Assembly: GCF_001665835.1 (NCBI RefSeq)
Contig: NZ_LZSX01000065.1
Coordinates: forward strand, 1 to 64,000
Source of the DNA: Mycobacterium colombiense
GTDB taxonomy: Bacteria > Actinomycetota > Actinomycetes > Mycobacteriales > Mycobacteriaceae
Direction: 5' to 3'
DNA: 64,000 nt
The position numbers and the translations under genes were made by a program. Positions within the stretch are counted from its first letter, which is position 1. Each line of letters starts with the position of its first letter. The notes under the pieces are model-generated. The model did no database searches. It was not told the origin of the DNA and saw only the letters and a program-made list of their open reading frames with translations. Shown in pieces: positions 45,395 through 54,190 of the stretch.

Positions 45395-45739
45395 TCAGTA
45401 GCCGCCGCAGACGTTGCCGACGCAACCGCCACCGCCGCCCGGTCCGCCACCGCCACCGCCGACGCCGGGAATGCTGCCGCCGCCTCCGCCGGGGCCGCCG
45501 CCACCGGTCGGGCCGCCGGGCACACCGCCGCCGCCACCGCCGGGGCCGCCGCCGCCATTCGGGCCGCCGGGCTCGCCGCCGCCGGGTGCAGTCGTGGGTG
45601 CGACGCTGGAAGACGGGGTGGTCGTCGGGGTGGTGGTGCTGCTCGGGCCGCCTTTATGACCGCCGCCGCAGGCGACCGACAGCACGAGCATGGCTGCACC
45701 GCCGAACAGCGCGACCGTCGTCCTCGGTCCAGATCTCAT
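45395..45739 (-). CDS. Gly/Pro-rich exported (possibly lipidated) protein
   Basis: A 114-residue protein. The signal peptide TTVALFGGAAMLVLSVACGG has a cysteine at the predicted cleavage point, though the lipobox is non-standard (S at -3). A Thr/Ser/Pro linker leads into long Gly runs with PGG units, ending CVGNVCGGY. GGGGGA lies five bases before the ATG at 45739. The Pro-rich frame on the other strand is a shadow. It may be a surface or wall protein; no function is known. Confidence 0.6.
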   Translation of the reverse strand: MRSGPRTTVALFGGAAMLVLSVACGGGHKGGPSSTTTPTTTPSSSVAPTTAPGGGEPGGPNGGGGPGGGGGGVPGGPTGGGGPGGGGGSIPGVGGGGGGPGGGGGCVGNVCGGY

Positions 45740-45891
45740 CAGATCCCCCAATCGCCACTTGCGTCACTTCGCCCCGCCCCCTTTTCCGTACCCCAGGGCG
45801 CAGCCGCGCAAACAGATTTCGGCGCCGAGATTGCACCGGACGAAGATGGCCCATCACGCCGGTGTGATGGGCCATCGCGAACGGTGATCGG

Positions 45892-46110
45892 CTAGCAATT
45901 AGCTCCGGGGATGCAACCGGCGAGCATGGCGACGTGCTCGCCTGGCGCGGGTGTGCCGGGCTTCGTCGTCGTGACACCGGGTGACGGATGCGTCGCTGCC
46001 GTCGATGCGCTGCCCGTCGGGCTAACACCGACGGCACCGAATCCGACCGTCAAAACAACCGCTGCCGCACCACCGCACACGGTGATCGCCTTCTTGATTG
46101 GGGTTCTCAT
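45892..46110 (-). CDS. Small exported protein ending in two cysteines (72 aa)
   Basis: A 72-residue secreted protein. The signal peptide MRTPIKKAITVCGGAAAVVL ends near GVSPTGSA, followed by a Thr/Pro-rich stretch and the terminal motif AGCIPGANC. GAGAGGAG lies six bases before the ATG, so expression is likely. The terminal C-x5-C resembles the CVGNVC end of its neighbour. It may form a disulfide-capped peptide. No homologue was confirmed. Confidence 0.65.
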   Translation of the reverse strand: MRTPIKKAITVCGGAAAVVLTVGFGAVGVSPTGSASTAATHPSPGVTTTKPGTPAPGEHVAMLAGCIPGANC

Positions 46111-46324
46111 CAGGCACTCCTCTCGGCTCCGGCGTATTTGTTAAATCTGAACGCACTTTTGTTACAAGCTAAATCCTACACTTGTGCAACTGTTCGCAAG
46201 GTAAATTCTTGGCAGCGCGTACGGTGGCGAACCGATGTCGAGCGGACGCGCGCGCGACGGCCATGGTGCGCGCCGTGGACCGACCGCCCGCGAAAGCCGG
46301 CCGGCCTGGGTCGATAGCAGCGAT

Positions 46325-46360
46325 CAGCGGCCGCCGCATGCGTCGATGTGGCGGCCGCTG
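46325..46360. terminator. Hairpin downstream of aceA
   Basis: CAGCGGCCGCC (46325-46335) pairs perfectly with GGCGGCCGCTG (46350-46360) around a 14-base loop, 12 bp past the aceA stop on the minus strand. No T-run follows, so termination may need help. The rest of 46111-46372 is A/T-richer and probably contains the promoter of the small exported protein gene. Confidence 0.55.
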
Positions 46361-46372
46361 TCGACCCGCTGG

Positions 46373-48661
46373 CTAATTTTCTTTAGTAATCAGCTTGCGC
46401 AGCGCGACCCGGTCGGGCTGCAGCAACTCCGCGATGCGGGGCCGGTTCACCTCGGCAACGATGATCTCGCCGACCTCCTGGTAGACCTCGCTGAAGATGC
46501 CGTGCGATTTCATCTTCTCGGTCTGATACTGGTTGTCCTCGGTCGGCGTCACGTAGATCACCGCGTCGGCCTTGAAGCGGTGCACCAGCCAGAGGTGGAT
46601 CAGCGTCATCAGCCGCTTCTGCCGGAGCTTCTCGGCGAAGGTGTTCTGGTCGCGCACCTGAAGGATGCTGCGGCCGTGCCGGTCCTTGATCGGGTCGACG
46701 ACGACGTTGGCCAGCTGCTCGTCGTCGTTGCCGTAGATGCCCAGCTCGAGCACGTCCGAGCCGGCCCGCCGGGGCCGCAGTTGCACGCGGAGTTTCTCGC
46801 CGAGGTTGTAGTTCTCGCTCCACATCGCCAGCCACTCCTCGAGCAGCTTCTTCGGCACCTCGGTCTGCACCAGGTGCTGATGCTGGGTCGAGCCCTCGCC
46901 CATCGCCTTGGTGGTCGCGGTGCGACCTGAGGACGCGGTGAGTGCCGCGTCGCTCCGCGGGCCGCCGACCAGGGTTTGCGGTGTGCGGTAAGGCGATTCG
47001 ACCAGGCGCATCTTGCGCTGCAGGCGGGCCAGCGCCAGCATTCCGTCCTGTTGCAGCGAGGTCGCGAACTCCTCGGCCGCGACGCCGTCGATCTGGTGAC
47101 CGCCGTAGGTGATGAAGTTGAAGACGAAGCCCATCTTGCCCAGTTCCTCGGGGAACTGTTTCATCTGCTCGTCGGTCATGCCGGTGGTGTCCCAGTTGAA
47201 CGACGGCGACAGGTTGTAGGCCAGCATCTGGTCGGGGAACTCGGCGTGGATGGCGTCGGCGAACTGCTTGGCGTCGGCCAGGTCGGCGGTCTTGGTCTCC
47301 ATCCACAGGATGTCGGCGAACGGCGCGGCCGCCAGCGACTTGGCGATGGCGTACGGGATGCCGCCGCGGATCTGGTAGTAGCCCTCCGGGGTCTTGGACA
47401 GTTCGCAGTCCCAACCGGGGTCGACGCCGAGCTCCTTCGCCTTGGACTTGGCGGAGTACAGGGACGCGCGCGCGGCGAAGGCTCGCCACTCGTCGACGCT
47501 CATGTCGGCCGGCTCGCCCTCGCTGGCATCGAATCCGAGCACCTCGGCCACGGCCTCGCCGTAGGTCATCAGCCCGGCGTCGTCCTCCCAGGCCGCCACG
47601 AACCGCGACTCGACCTGGTCGAACAGGTCGTCGATCGACTGCTGACCGTTCTCGCGCCAGGCGTTGACGGCATCAGAGATCACGCCCTGGATGCCCTGAC
47701 GCTCGAGCCAGGCGCCGGCCTCGGCGTACTCCCCCTCCGGCAGCGCATAGAGGAGGTGACCATTGAGGTCCTTGACGCCCAGCTCGTAGAAACGGCGCAC
47801 CATGGCCAGGAAGCACGACTTGTACGACGGGATGTTGAGGTTTGTGGCGCCGAGCAGGAACGGCTGGTCGCGCTCGTCGGCCCGGCTGTCGAGCAGGTTG
47901 GCCGCCTCGGCATCGGTACGCGCGACGATGATCCCCGGCACCTTCATGATGTCGAGCTGGAAGCGCGCGGCGTTGAGGCGTTTGATCTGCTCGTCCGACG
48001 GGACCAGCACCTTGCCGCCCTGGTGGCCACACTTCTTGGTACCGGGGCGCTGGTCCTCGATGTGGTACCCGGGCACGCCGACCTCGACGAACCGGCGGAT
48101 CAGGTTGCGCACGTGCGGGTCACCACCGTGGCCGGTGTCCGCGTCGGCGATGATGAACGGCCGGTAGTCGTATTCCGTGGCGGTGGCCCGCTGCTGCTCG
48201 CTCATGTTCAGGCGCTGGTACTGCTGGTTGCGGTCGGCGGTCAGCAGCGCGCGCACCAACACCGCGGCGTCGTCGGGCACCTGGCTCAGCGGGTAACTGG
48301 CGAGGTCGGGTCCGGGATCCTCGGTGGTGGAGCCTTTGGCGGACGTCGCCCAACCACCCAGATAGATCCCCTCGATGCCCATGCGCTTCATCGCGACGGC
48401 CTGGCCGGGCGAGTACGGGCCGAACGTGGTGATGCTCTTCTTCTCGGCGAACAGCTCGCGCAGCCGCTCGTAAAACGCGGCCGCCGCGCTGCGGGCGACG
48501 GTGTAGTCGGTGGGGATGGTGCCGCGCTGCTCCGCTACCTGGCGGGCCGTGAAGAGGCGCGTGATGCGAGAAAAGCGCGGGTCGTCGAAGTATTGCTGCG
48601 TGGCAGCGACCTCGTCGTCAAACGATGGCCGGACTTGCGTGTCCCTATCAATGATCGCCAT
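46373..48661 (-). CDS. aceA: Isocitrate lyase AceA/Icl2, uninterrupted
   Basis: A 762-residue glyoxylate-cycle enzyme cleaving isocitrate to succinate and glyoxylate and able to act on methylisocitrate in this class. The catalytic signature [10 protein letters not shown] places Cys at 211. Other motifs are SSxGR-type and [12 protein letters not shown]. The C-terminal about 170 residues form the Icl2 regulatory domain. In M. tuberculosis H37Rv the gene is split into Rv1915/Rv1916; here it is one frame. GAGGAG lies seven bases before the ATG at 48661. Synteny with Rv1913 supports orthology. Confidence 0.96.
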   Translation of the reverse strand: MAIIDRDTQVRPSFDDEVAATQQYFDDPRFSRITRLFTARQVAEQRGTIPTDYTVARSAAAAFYERLRELFAEKKSITTFGPYSPGQAVAMKRMGIEGIYLGGWATSAKGSTTEDPGPDLASYPLSQVPDDAAVLVRALLTADRNQQYQRLNMSEQQRATATEYDYRPFIIADADTGHGGDPHVRNLIRRFVEVGVPGYHIEDQRPGTKKCGHQGGKVLVPSDEQIKRLNAARFQLDIMKVPGIIVARTDAEAANLLDSRADERDQPFLLGATNLNIPSYKSCFLAMVRRFYELGVKDLNGHLLYALPEGEYAEAGAWLERQGIQGVISDAVNAWRENGQQSIDDLFDQVESRFVAAWEDDAGLMTYGEAVAEVLGFDASEGEPADMSVDEWRAFAARASLYSAKSKAKELGVDPGWDCELSKTPEGYYQIRGGIPYAIAKSLAAAPFADILWMETKTADLADAKQFADAIHAEFPDQMLAYNLSPSFNWDTTGMTDEQMKQFPEELGKMGFVFNFITYGGHQIDGVAAEEFATSLQQDGMLALARLQRKMRLVESPYRTPQTLVGGPRSDAALTASSGRTATTKAMGEGSTQHQHLVQTEVPKKLLEEWLAMWSENYNLGEKLRVQLRPRRAGSDVLELGIYGNDDEQLANVVVDPIKDRHGRSILQVRDQNTFAEKLRQKRLMTLIHLWLVHRFKADAVIYVTPTEDNQYQTEKMKSHGIFSEVYQEVGEIIVAEVNRPRIAELLQPDRVALRKLITKEN

Positions 48662-48905
48662 GTCTACGCTCCTCTTCAGCACGATTCCACTGAACGTGAG
48701 TCTATCCCCGGGAACGGCAGTTCAATCAGGGGTCGAAGGACTCGAGCCAAAACTGTTGCCGCACCCTGTACTTGCGCGAGCTTTTCGGCGGCGGGCCGGC
48801 GATCGGCGCGGATCGTTCGCTGTCCGGGATGCTCGCCGGCCGTGGCGCCGCGCCGTCGTGGGACGTCAATGCCTTGGGAGACAATCCCTTTCGGCATGGT
48901 GCCGA

Positions 48906-49619
48906 TCACGGCGCTGCCGCACGACGGGCCAGCCAGTCCCGCTGGCGCCGGACGAACCCCGCGTCGACGACGTCGCCATGGCCCGGAACGTAGATCGCGT
49001 CGGGGCCACCGACCGCCAGCAGCCGGTCCAGGGTCGCGGGCCAGGCCGCGACATCGGAGTCGGCGTCGATCGCGGGGTCGCCGGACTCCTCCACCAAGTC
49101 ACCGGTGAACAACACGACCCGCTCGCCGTCGTCCGTCCCGGGCGCGACCACCACCAAGTCCGAGGCGGTGTGGCCACGGCCGAAATGCGCGATCGCCACC
49201 GTCCGGTCCCCGAGGTCGACGACGGCGTCGTAGCCGCCGCTGTGCGCGGGCCGCAGCGCGGCGATCGCCGCGTCCACCTCGGCGGGGTCGGCGCCATGCC
49301 GCAGGGCGTCCACACGGAGCTGGTCGGTAGCCGAGGAAAGGTATTCAGCCACCTCGGGGGCGCAGTGCACCCGCGCCCCGGTGAACAGCGACGAACCCAG
49401 CACATGGTCGAAGTGCTTGTGCGTCAAGACAATATGGTTCACGGGGTGCCCGGTGAGCAGCCGGGCGTCGGCGTCGATCGCGGCCGCCTCGGTGAGCGTG
49501 GTTCCGGTGTCGACCAGCAACACCCCGTCACTGCCCCACACCAGCCCGATGGTCACGTCGCAGAACGGGAGCCGGCAGCGATGCACACCGCCGGTCAGTC
49601 GTTCCCAAGCGAGATGCAC
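48906..49619 (-). CDS. Metallo-beta-lactamase-fold hydrolase (Rv1913-like)
   Basis: A 237-residue MBL-fold hydrolase. The metal site HxHxDH is in LTHKHFDHVLG (about 66-76), with further ligands in HFGRGHTASD, LFTGDLVEE and VPGHGDVVD. It could hydrolyse a thioester, lactone or glyoxalase-type ester. The start MHLAWERLTGGVHR is used. Its position next to aceA and lppC matches Rv1913. 244 bp separate it from the aceA start and hold the aceA promoter. Confidence 0.88.
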   Translation of the reverse strand: MHLAWERLTGGVHRCRLPFCDVTIGLVWGSDGVLLVDTGTTLTEAAAIDADARLLTGHPVNHIVLTHKHFDHVLGSSLFTGARVHCAPEVAEYLSSATDQLRVDALRHGADPAEVDAAIAALRPAHSGGYDAVVDLGDRTVAIAHFGRGHTASDLVVVAPGTDDGERVVLFTGDLVEESGDPAIDADSDVAAWPATLDRLLAVGGPDAIYVPGHGDVVDAGFVRRQRDWLARRAAAP

Positions 49620-49673
49620 ACCCAGGAAGGTAGCCGCACCGGCTTCCGGTCACCGCCCCTTTCTCCCGCGCCG

Positions 49674-49716
49674 TTATGTCGGAAATAGTTGACATATCGG
49701 GAATGTCCGACATAAG
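49674..49716 (+). promoter_or_regulatory. ArsR operator overlapping its own promoter
   Basis: TTATGTCGGA (49674-49683) and TCCGACATAA (49706-49715) form a perfect 10-bp inverted repeat with 22 bp between. Inside and across it lie TTGACA (49689-49694) and CATAAG (49711-49716) with a 16-bp spacer, a good promoter. GACAT/ATGTC half-sites recur within the spacer. Repressor binding would block RNA polymerase. The first codon follows almost directly, so the mRNA may be leaderless. Confidence 0.75.
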
Positions 49717-50040
49717 TTGGCGGATGTGGCCAGTGTTGATCGCGTCTTTCTCGCCTTGGCCAACCCGGTGCGGCGCGAACTGCTGGAGATCCTCTTCGAC
49801 CAGCCGCTGTCGGCGGGGGAACTCAGCGAACGGTTCGAGCTCAGCCGGCCCGCAGTGGCCGAGCACCTCAAGGTGCTGCGTGACGCGGGGCTGGTAGCCG
49901 ACCAGCCGCACGGGCGCCATCGCATCTACCGCCTCACCGCGGAGCCGTTGGCCGAGCTCGGCGAGTGGCTGCATCCCTTCGAGAAGTTCTGGCGTGCCCG
50001 ACTGGCCAAGCTCGCCGAGGTAGCAGAGGAGCTGAAATGA
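49717..50040 (+). CDS. ArsR-family transcriptional repressor
   Basis: A 107-residue winged-helix repressor: VFLALANPVRRELLEILFDQ, LSAGELSERFELSRPAVAEH and LKVLRDAGLVADQPHGRHRI. No metal-binding Cys pair is seen, so it probably responds to something other than arsenite or to a partner protein. The start is TTG at 49717 or GTG at 49726. It overlaps the AHSA1-type gene by four bases, the usual arrangement for this pair. Its operator lies directly upstream. Confidence 0.92.
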   Translation: MADVASVDRVFLALANPVRRELLEILFDQPLSAGELSERFELSRPAVAEHLKVLRDAGLVADQPHGRHRIYRLTAEPLAELGEWLHPFEKFWRARLAKLAEVAEELK

Positions 50041-50453
50041 CCGAAACGTCACGGTTCGCGACCATCCGGGTGGATCAATTCGTGGCGGCGCCACCGGCCA
50101 CGGTGTGGCGATTGCTGACCGAACCCGCGCTGATGAAGCTGTGGTGGGCCGAGGGGCAGGTGGCTGCGGTGGTGGGACACCAGTTCACTCTCGACATGCC
50201 GGGCTACGGCAAGCAGCCGTGCACGGTGCTCGAGGTCGAGCCGCCGCACCGATTCGTCTACACGTTCACCGCCGCCTGGACACTGACCTGGCGGCTGGAA
50301 GCCGAGGGGGACGGTACCCGAGTGTTCTTGGAACACAGCGGCTTTGACCTCGACGACAAGCGCATGGCGCAGGCGTTCGAGCGGATGGGGCCGGGATGGC
50401 GCGACGTCGTCCTGCCCCGGCTCGCTCGGATTGGTGCCCAACCAGGTCAGTGA
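50037..50453 (+). CDS. AHSA1/SRPBCC-family protein paired with ArsR
   Basis: A 138-residue AHSA1-like SRPBCC protein: DQFVAAPPATVWRLLTEPAL, LWWAEGQVAAVVGHQF and GPGWRDVVLPRLARIG. It may bind a hydrophobic ligand and modulate the ArsR repressor, as such pairs are often co-transcribed. The ATG overlaps the ArsR stop (ATGA). Its own function is unknown. Confidence 0.88.
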   Translation: MTETSRFATIRVDQFVAAPPATVWRLLTEPALMKLWWAEGQVAAVVGHQFTLDMPGYGKQPCTVLEVEPPHRFVYTFTAAWTLTWRLEAEGDGTRVFLEHSGFDLDDKRMAQAFERMGPGWRDVVLPRLARIGAQPGQ

Positions 50454-50504
50454 CGCGGCTGTTCGGCCGGTTTCGAGCCGCACCGCACTGGCTATTTCCC
50501 CGAC

Positions 50505-50951
50505 ATGGCTATCACCGATTCCCGTGAAGTCGTCATCGAGGCGACGCCCGACGAAATCATGGATGTGCTGTTCAACATCGAGTCATTGACCGAGTGGTCG
50601 CCGGCCCACAAGAAGGTCGAAGTGCTCGAGCGCGACGACCAGAACCACCCGACCAGATCCCGACAGGTCGTCAAACTCGTCGGCGTCAGCGACGAACAGG
50701 AGCTGGCCTACACAGTTCACGACGACGGCGTGGGCTGGACCCTGATCAGCGCCAAACAGCAACGCGCTCAGGAGGGTCGGTACACGCTCACCCCCGAAGG
50801 CGACTCCACCCGGGTTCACTTCGAGCTGACGGTGGACCTGGTGGCGCCCGTGCCCGGGTTCCTGGTCAAGAAGGGGGCCAAGAGCCTGATGGACACGGCC
50901 ACCGAGGGGCTGCGCAAACGGGTGCTCGAAGTCGAGAAGCGCGGCAAGTAA
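50505..50951 (+). CDS. SRPBCC-family protein (Rv0854/Rv0857-like)
   Basis: A 148-residue SRPBCC protein with DSREVVIEATPDEIMDVLF, WSPAHKKVEVLERDDQNHP and SLMDTATEGLRKRVLEVEK. It resembles the MxaD-like mycobacterial family. The likely role is binding a hydrophobic ligand. It follows the ArsR-AHSA1 pair by 51 bp and precedes lppC. The start is MAITDSREVV. Confidence 0.85.
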   Translation: MAITDSREVVIEATPDEIMDVLFNIESLTEWSPAHKKVEVLERDDQNHPTRSRQVVKLVGVSDEQELAYTVHDDGVGWTLISAKQQRAQEGRYTLTPEGDSTRVHFELTVDLVAPVPGFLVKKGAKSLMDTATEGLRKRVLEVEKRGK

Positions 50952-51017
50952 CGTCCCCGCGCCCGGGTGAAAATCGGGTCCTTCCCCACCGGGGGCGCGC
51001 GAGTCAGACTGTTATCC

Positions 51018-51626
51018 ATGGAATCGACGCCGGCGGGCACGCTTCAACGGATCGCGGCGATCATCGGTACCCTGGCGATCGCGCCGGGGCTGGCCGGCTG
51101 CGGCGGCCAAGGTCATAGCCACCAGACCACACCGTCGACGCCGAAGATCACCACCCTCGGCCGCACGGCGCCGAACGCGCCCGGGGACGCGCCATTGACG
51201 ATCAGCAGCCCGGCTTTCGCCGACGGTGCTCCGATTCCGGTGCAGTACACCTGCAAAGGCGCCGACATCGCGCCGCCGTTGGCCTGGTCGGCGCCGCTGG
51301 GTGCGGCTCTCGTCGCCGACGACCCCGACGCCGTCAACGGCCTGTACATCCACTGGGTCGTCGTGGGGATCGCCCCCGGCTCCGGCAGCACCGCCGATGG
51401 TCAGACCCCGGCCGGGGCGAGCGCCCTGCCGAACACGGCGGGCCAGTCCGCGTACAAGGGTCCCTGTCCCCCGGCCGGAACCGGCACGCATCATTACCGG
51501 TTCACCCTCTACCAGCTGCCCAATGACTATCAACTGCCCCGCGGCCTGGCCGGCGTTCAGGCGGCGCAGACGATCGCCGGCGCCGCGAATGCGCAGGCGC
51601 AACTCACCGGAACGTTCGGCGGCTGA
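51018..51626 (+). CDS. lppC: PEBP-family lipoprotein LppC (Rv1911c orthologue)
   Basis: A 202-residue lipoprotein. The signal peptide has lipobox GLAGCGG (Cys about 28), then a Thr/Pro linker. The PEBP domain has [34 protein letters not shown] and [20 protein letters not shown]. These are the ligand-binding loops of the phosphatidylethanolamine-binding fold. The ATG at 51018 opens the signal sequence; the frame from 50967 is read-through. Role unknown. Confidence 0.9.
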   Translation: MESTPAGTLQRIAAIIGTLAIAPGLAGCGGQGHSHQTTPSTPKITTLGRTAPNAPGDAPLTISSPAFADGAPIPVQYTCKGADIAPPLAWSAPLGAALVADDPDAVNGLYIHWVVVGIAPGSGSTADGQTPAGASALPNTAGQSAYKGPCPPAGTGTHHYRFTLYQLPNDYQLPRGLAGVQAAQTIAGAANAQAQLTGTFGG

Positions 51627-51643
51627 ACCCGAGTGGGCCCGCC

Positions 51644-52498
51644 ATGCCAACGCCATCGACGTTAGACGTAACGCAGGCAATACAATTCGCCCAGCTGGTC
51701 AATCTGACCTACGGGACGCCGCCCGGCGATCTGACGAACGCGGCCGGTCAAGCCTTGAGCGCCGGCGGCGTCGACTACACGGTGGTCACCACGATCTACG
51801 CCAACGATCTGGCGACCGACATGAACCCGGCCCGCGGCGTCGACGAAGTGTCCATCGGGCTGATCTGCCAGGAGGACAAGACGGGCGACGTCGCGATCGC
51901 AATCCGCGGCACCGAGGGATGGCTGGAATGGATCCACGACGCCGACTTTCTCCTGGTGCCATGCCCGTTCCTGGCCGGCGCCGGCCACACGGAAGACGGC
52001 TTCACCGACATGTACGAGTCCCTGCGGACCGGAGCCACGCCGGGTTCGCCGACGGTGGTCAACGCCCTCGGGAACCTTCCGTTCGCTCAACCCGTCGGCT
52101 CGGTGACGATCTGCGGGCACAGCCTGGGAGGGGCCCTGGCGACACTGCTCGCCCTTGACGTGGCCGCGAACACGACGTTTACCAATCCGGCCGTTTACAC
52201 CTACGGCAGTCCACGCACCGGCGATTCGCTGTTCGCCGGCACATTCGACCAGGTAGTCAAAAACTCGTGGCGCGTCGCAAACCGCCTGGACATCGTCCCC
52301 GCGCTGCCCCCGCCCCTCGACTACGAGCATGTCCTCAATCCGGTCGAGCTCATCCCGGTCCGCTTGGTTCCCTGGCCTCCGGAGACGCTGGTCAAATACA
52401 CGGTGTCATGCGAACATTCGCTCGCGACCTACCTGTATCTGTTGTCGCTCCAATCCACCGGCGCGACCCTTCCCCTGGAACCCGGCTGCAAACCCTGA
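51644..52498 (+). CDS. Class 3 lipase-like alpha/beta hydrolase
   Basis: A 284-residue protein. The nucleophile elbow ICGHSLGGALATLLALD (about 156-172) and oxyanion region AIAIRGTEGWLEWIHDADF fit fungal-type class 3 lipases. The Asp is in NRLDIVPALPPP and the His in DYEHVL. No signal peptide is seen, so it is cytosolic or exported by another route. It follows lppC by 17 bp and may share its transcript. The lipid substrate is unknown. Confidence 0.88.
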   Translation: MPTPSTLDVTQAIQFAQLVNLTYGTPPGDLTNAAGQALSAGGVDYTVVTTIYANDLATDMNPARGVDEVSIGLICQEDKTGDVAIAIRGTEGWLEWIHDADFLLVPCPFLAGAGHTEDGFTDMYESLRTGATPGSPTVVNALGNLPFAQPVGSVTICGHSLGGALATLLALDVAANTTFTNPAVYTYGSPRTGDSLFAGTFDQVVKNSWRVANRLDIVPALPPPLDYEHVLNPVELIPVRLVPWPPETLVKYTVSCEHSLATYLYLLSLQSTGATLPLEPGCKP

Positions 52499-52502
52499 AG
52501 GC

Positions 52503-54077
52503 TCAGGACGCGTCGTCGAGAACCTGATAGGCGGCGTTGTAACCGGGTGTGAAGGTGATGCCCGGTCCGCCATGGCATCCGGCGCCGGCGAGATAGAGGC
52601 CATCGATTCCGATGGGCATATCAAGGAAGCCCTTCGGGCCGGGCCGGTTGGGACCCATCAGGTCGGGGTGCAGTAGCCCGTGGCAGAAGTCGCCCGAGGG
52701 CGCACCGAACATGGTGTTCATGTGGTAGGGCGCGAACGTGATGTGGCGTATCACGATGTCCTTGAAGTTGGGCGCCAGGCGGGTGATCTTGTCGATAACC
52801 CGTTGCGCCATCTCATTTTTCAGATGCCCGTGCTGGTCGCGGCGGGCCTCGACTGGGAACGCGTAGGCGAACGCGCTCGCCGCGTGCTTGCCGGGCGGCG
52901 CCATGCCGGGGTCGTGCACCGATGGGATCTGCATTCCCATTGACGGGTTGTCCGGAACGATGCCCCGTCGGCAGTTTTCCCAGTGCAGCTGCTGGGATTC
53001 GGGTGATCCGAAGATTCCGACCGACTGTTGCATGCCGTCGGCGTTGAGAAACTCATACGGCGGGGCGAATTCGGGCAGCCCGTCCAGGGCGAAGTGGATC
53101 TGCACGAACGAGGCCCGGTGGTCGCGGCCGGAGATGCGTGAGACGAGCTGTGCCGGAACGTGTTCGGGTGCGATCAGTTCGGTGAGCGTGATATCCGGCG
53201 ACAGGTTGGACAACACGATCGGCGCCGAGATCGTCGATCCGTCGCGCAGTCGCACACCGGTCACTTTGCCGTGGTAGACGAGGATCTCCTCGGCCTTGGT
53301 GCGGAACCGGATCTCGCCGCCGTGGGCGATGAAGAGCTCGCGCAGGTGTTCGGTGAGTGCGCCGATGCCGCCCTTCAGCTTCGTCATCATCGCGGTGTTG
53401 GCCGCGTCTTGGGGCACGGCTAACGCGAAGGCCAAACAGGTTGCGCTGCCCGGTGTGTACGGGCCGCGGTAGGTCGAGTTGACGGCCAGAAATGCCAGCA
53501 TCCCGCGAATGACCGCGTGCTTGTCTTTGTCGGGCAGGTAGCGGTCGATCACATCCATGGCCGAGCCGAACAGCATCTCGTGAATCGCCCGGCGTTCGGC
53601 GTCGTCGGCCGCGCAGGCATACATTTCATCGAGGGTCTTGGGCGGCCGGCGGACGTCGAAGCGGCCCAACGCTTTCGCCGGCCCCTGACTCCAGCCGATC
53701 AATTCGGCCATGCCGGTGACCGCCTCGAGCCCGTGCCTCTCGCTCAGATGCGTCATCAGCCGCATCGGGTCGCGGTAGAAGATCATCGGCTCTTCGCCGT
53801 GTTCGCCGATGTTGATGGACATCACGTCGGGCTCCACAGCCGGCAGCGTGTCCAGGCCGAGGTCCTTGGTGAGCTGGCTCGCCATGGGAAACTGCACCGA
53901 ACCGGCGATCTCGTACCGGAAGCCGTCGATCAATTCGACCGTCGCGGCCATGCCGCCCGCGTAGGTGTTGGCCTCCAGGCACAGAGTGCGCAGGCCCGCG
54001 CGTTGCAGGATCGCCGCGGCGGCCAGCCCGTTGTGCCCGGCGCCCACCACGATTGCGTCGTACTCGGTGTTGGTCAT
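52503..54077 (-). CDS. Phytoene-desaturase-like FAD oxidoreductase
   Basis: A 524-residue flavoprotein. The FAD Rossmann motif is AIVVGAGHNGLAAAAILQRA (about 7-26), followed by YAGGMAATVEL. The C-terminal signature DGLYLAGAGCHGGPGITFTP and the family KGGIGALTEHLRELF are present. It should desaturate or isomerise a polyene or other hydrophobic substrate; no carotenoid genes are nearby. GGAGGG lies eight bases before the ATG at 54077. It is divergent from a TetR gene with an 18-bp operator between. Confidence 0.9.
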   Translation of the reverse strand: MTNTEYDAIVVGAGHNGLAAAAILQRAGLRTLCLEANTYAGGMAATVELIDGFRYEIAGSVQFPMASQLTKDLGLDTLPAVEPDVMSINIGEHGEEPMIFYRDPMRLMTHLSERHGLEAVTGMAELIGWSQGPAKALGRFDVRRPPKTLDEMYACAADDAERRAIHEMLFGSAMDVIDRYLPDKDKHAVIRGMLAFLAVNSTYRGPYTPGSATCLAFALAVPQDAANTAMMTKLKGGIGALTEHLRELFIAHGGEIRFRTKAEEILVYHGKVTGVRLRDGSTISAPIVLSNLSPDITLTELIAPEHVPAQLVSRISGRDHRASFVQIHFALDGLPEFAPPYEFLNADGMQQSVGIFGSPESQQLHWENCRRGIVPDNPSMGMQIPSVHDPGMAPPGKHAASAFAYAFPVEARRDQHGHLKNEMAQRVIDKITRLAPNFKDIVIRHITFAPYHMNTMFGAPSGDFCHGLLHPDLMGPNRPGPKGFLDMPIGIDGLYLAGAGCHGGPGITFTPGYNAAYQVLDDAS

Positions 54078-54120
54078 GATGTCGGCCCTCCGCCTCCGCC
54101 GGGTGATCGCGTGCCAAGGA

Positions 54121-54138
54121 TATGTCAGTACTGACATA
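54121..54138. promoter_or_regulatory. Perfect 18-bp palindromic TetR operator
   Basis: TATGTCAGTACTGACATA is a perfect palindrome between the divergent FAD oxidoreductase (start 54077) and TetR (start 54191) genes. TCAGTACTGA-type cores are common TetR targets. The plus-strand CATAAT at 54134-54139 could serve as the TetR gene's -10, so binding would repress both promoters. Confidence 0.82.
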
Positions 54139-54190
54139 ATTGGAAGATGCCAGTCGTGACCCGCTTGCCTGGGATACGATCGCCGCTGAG

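Noticed and set aside
45414..45659. Proline-rich plus-strand frame
   Set aside because: It is the complement of the Gly-rich exported protein; the minus strand has the signal peptide and ribosome-binding site.
46976..49108. 710-codon open frame antisense to aceA
   Set aside because: It mirrors the aceA reading frame and runs across the gap and the next gene with no motif or ribosome-binding site.
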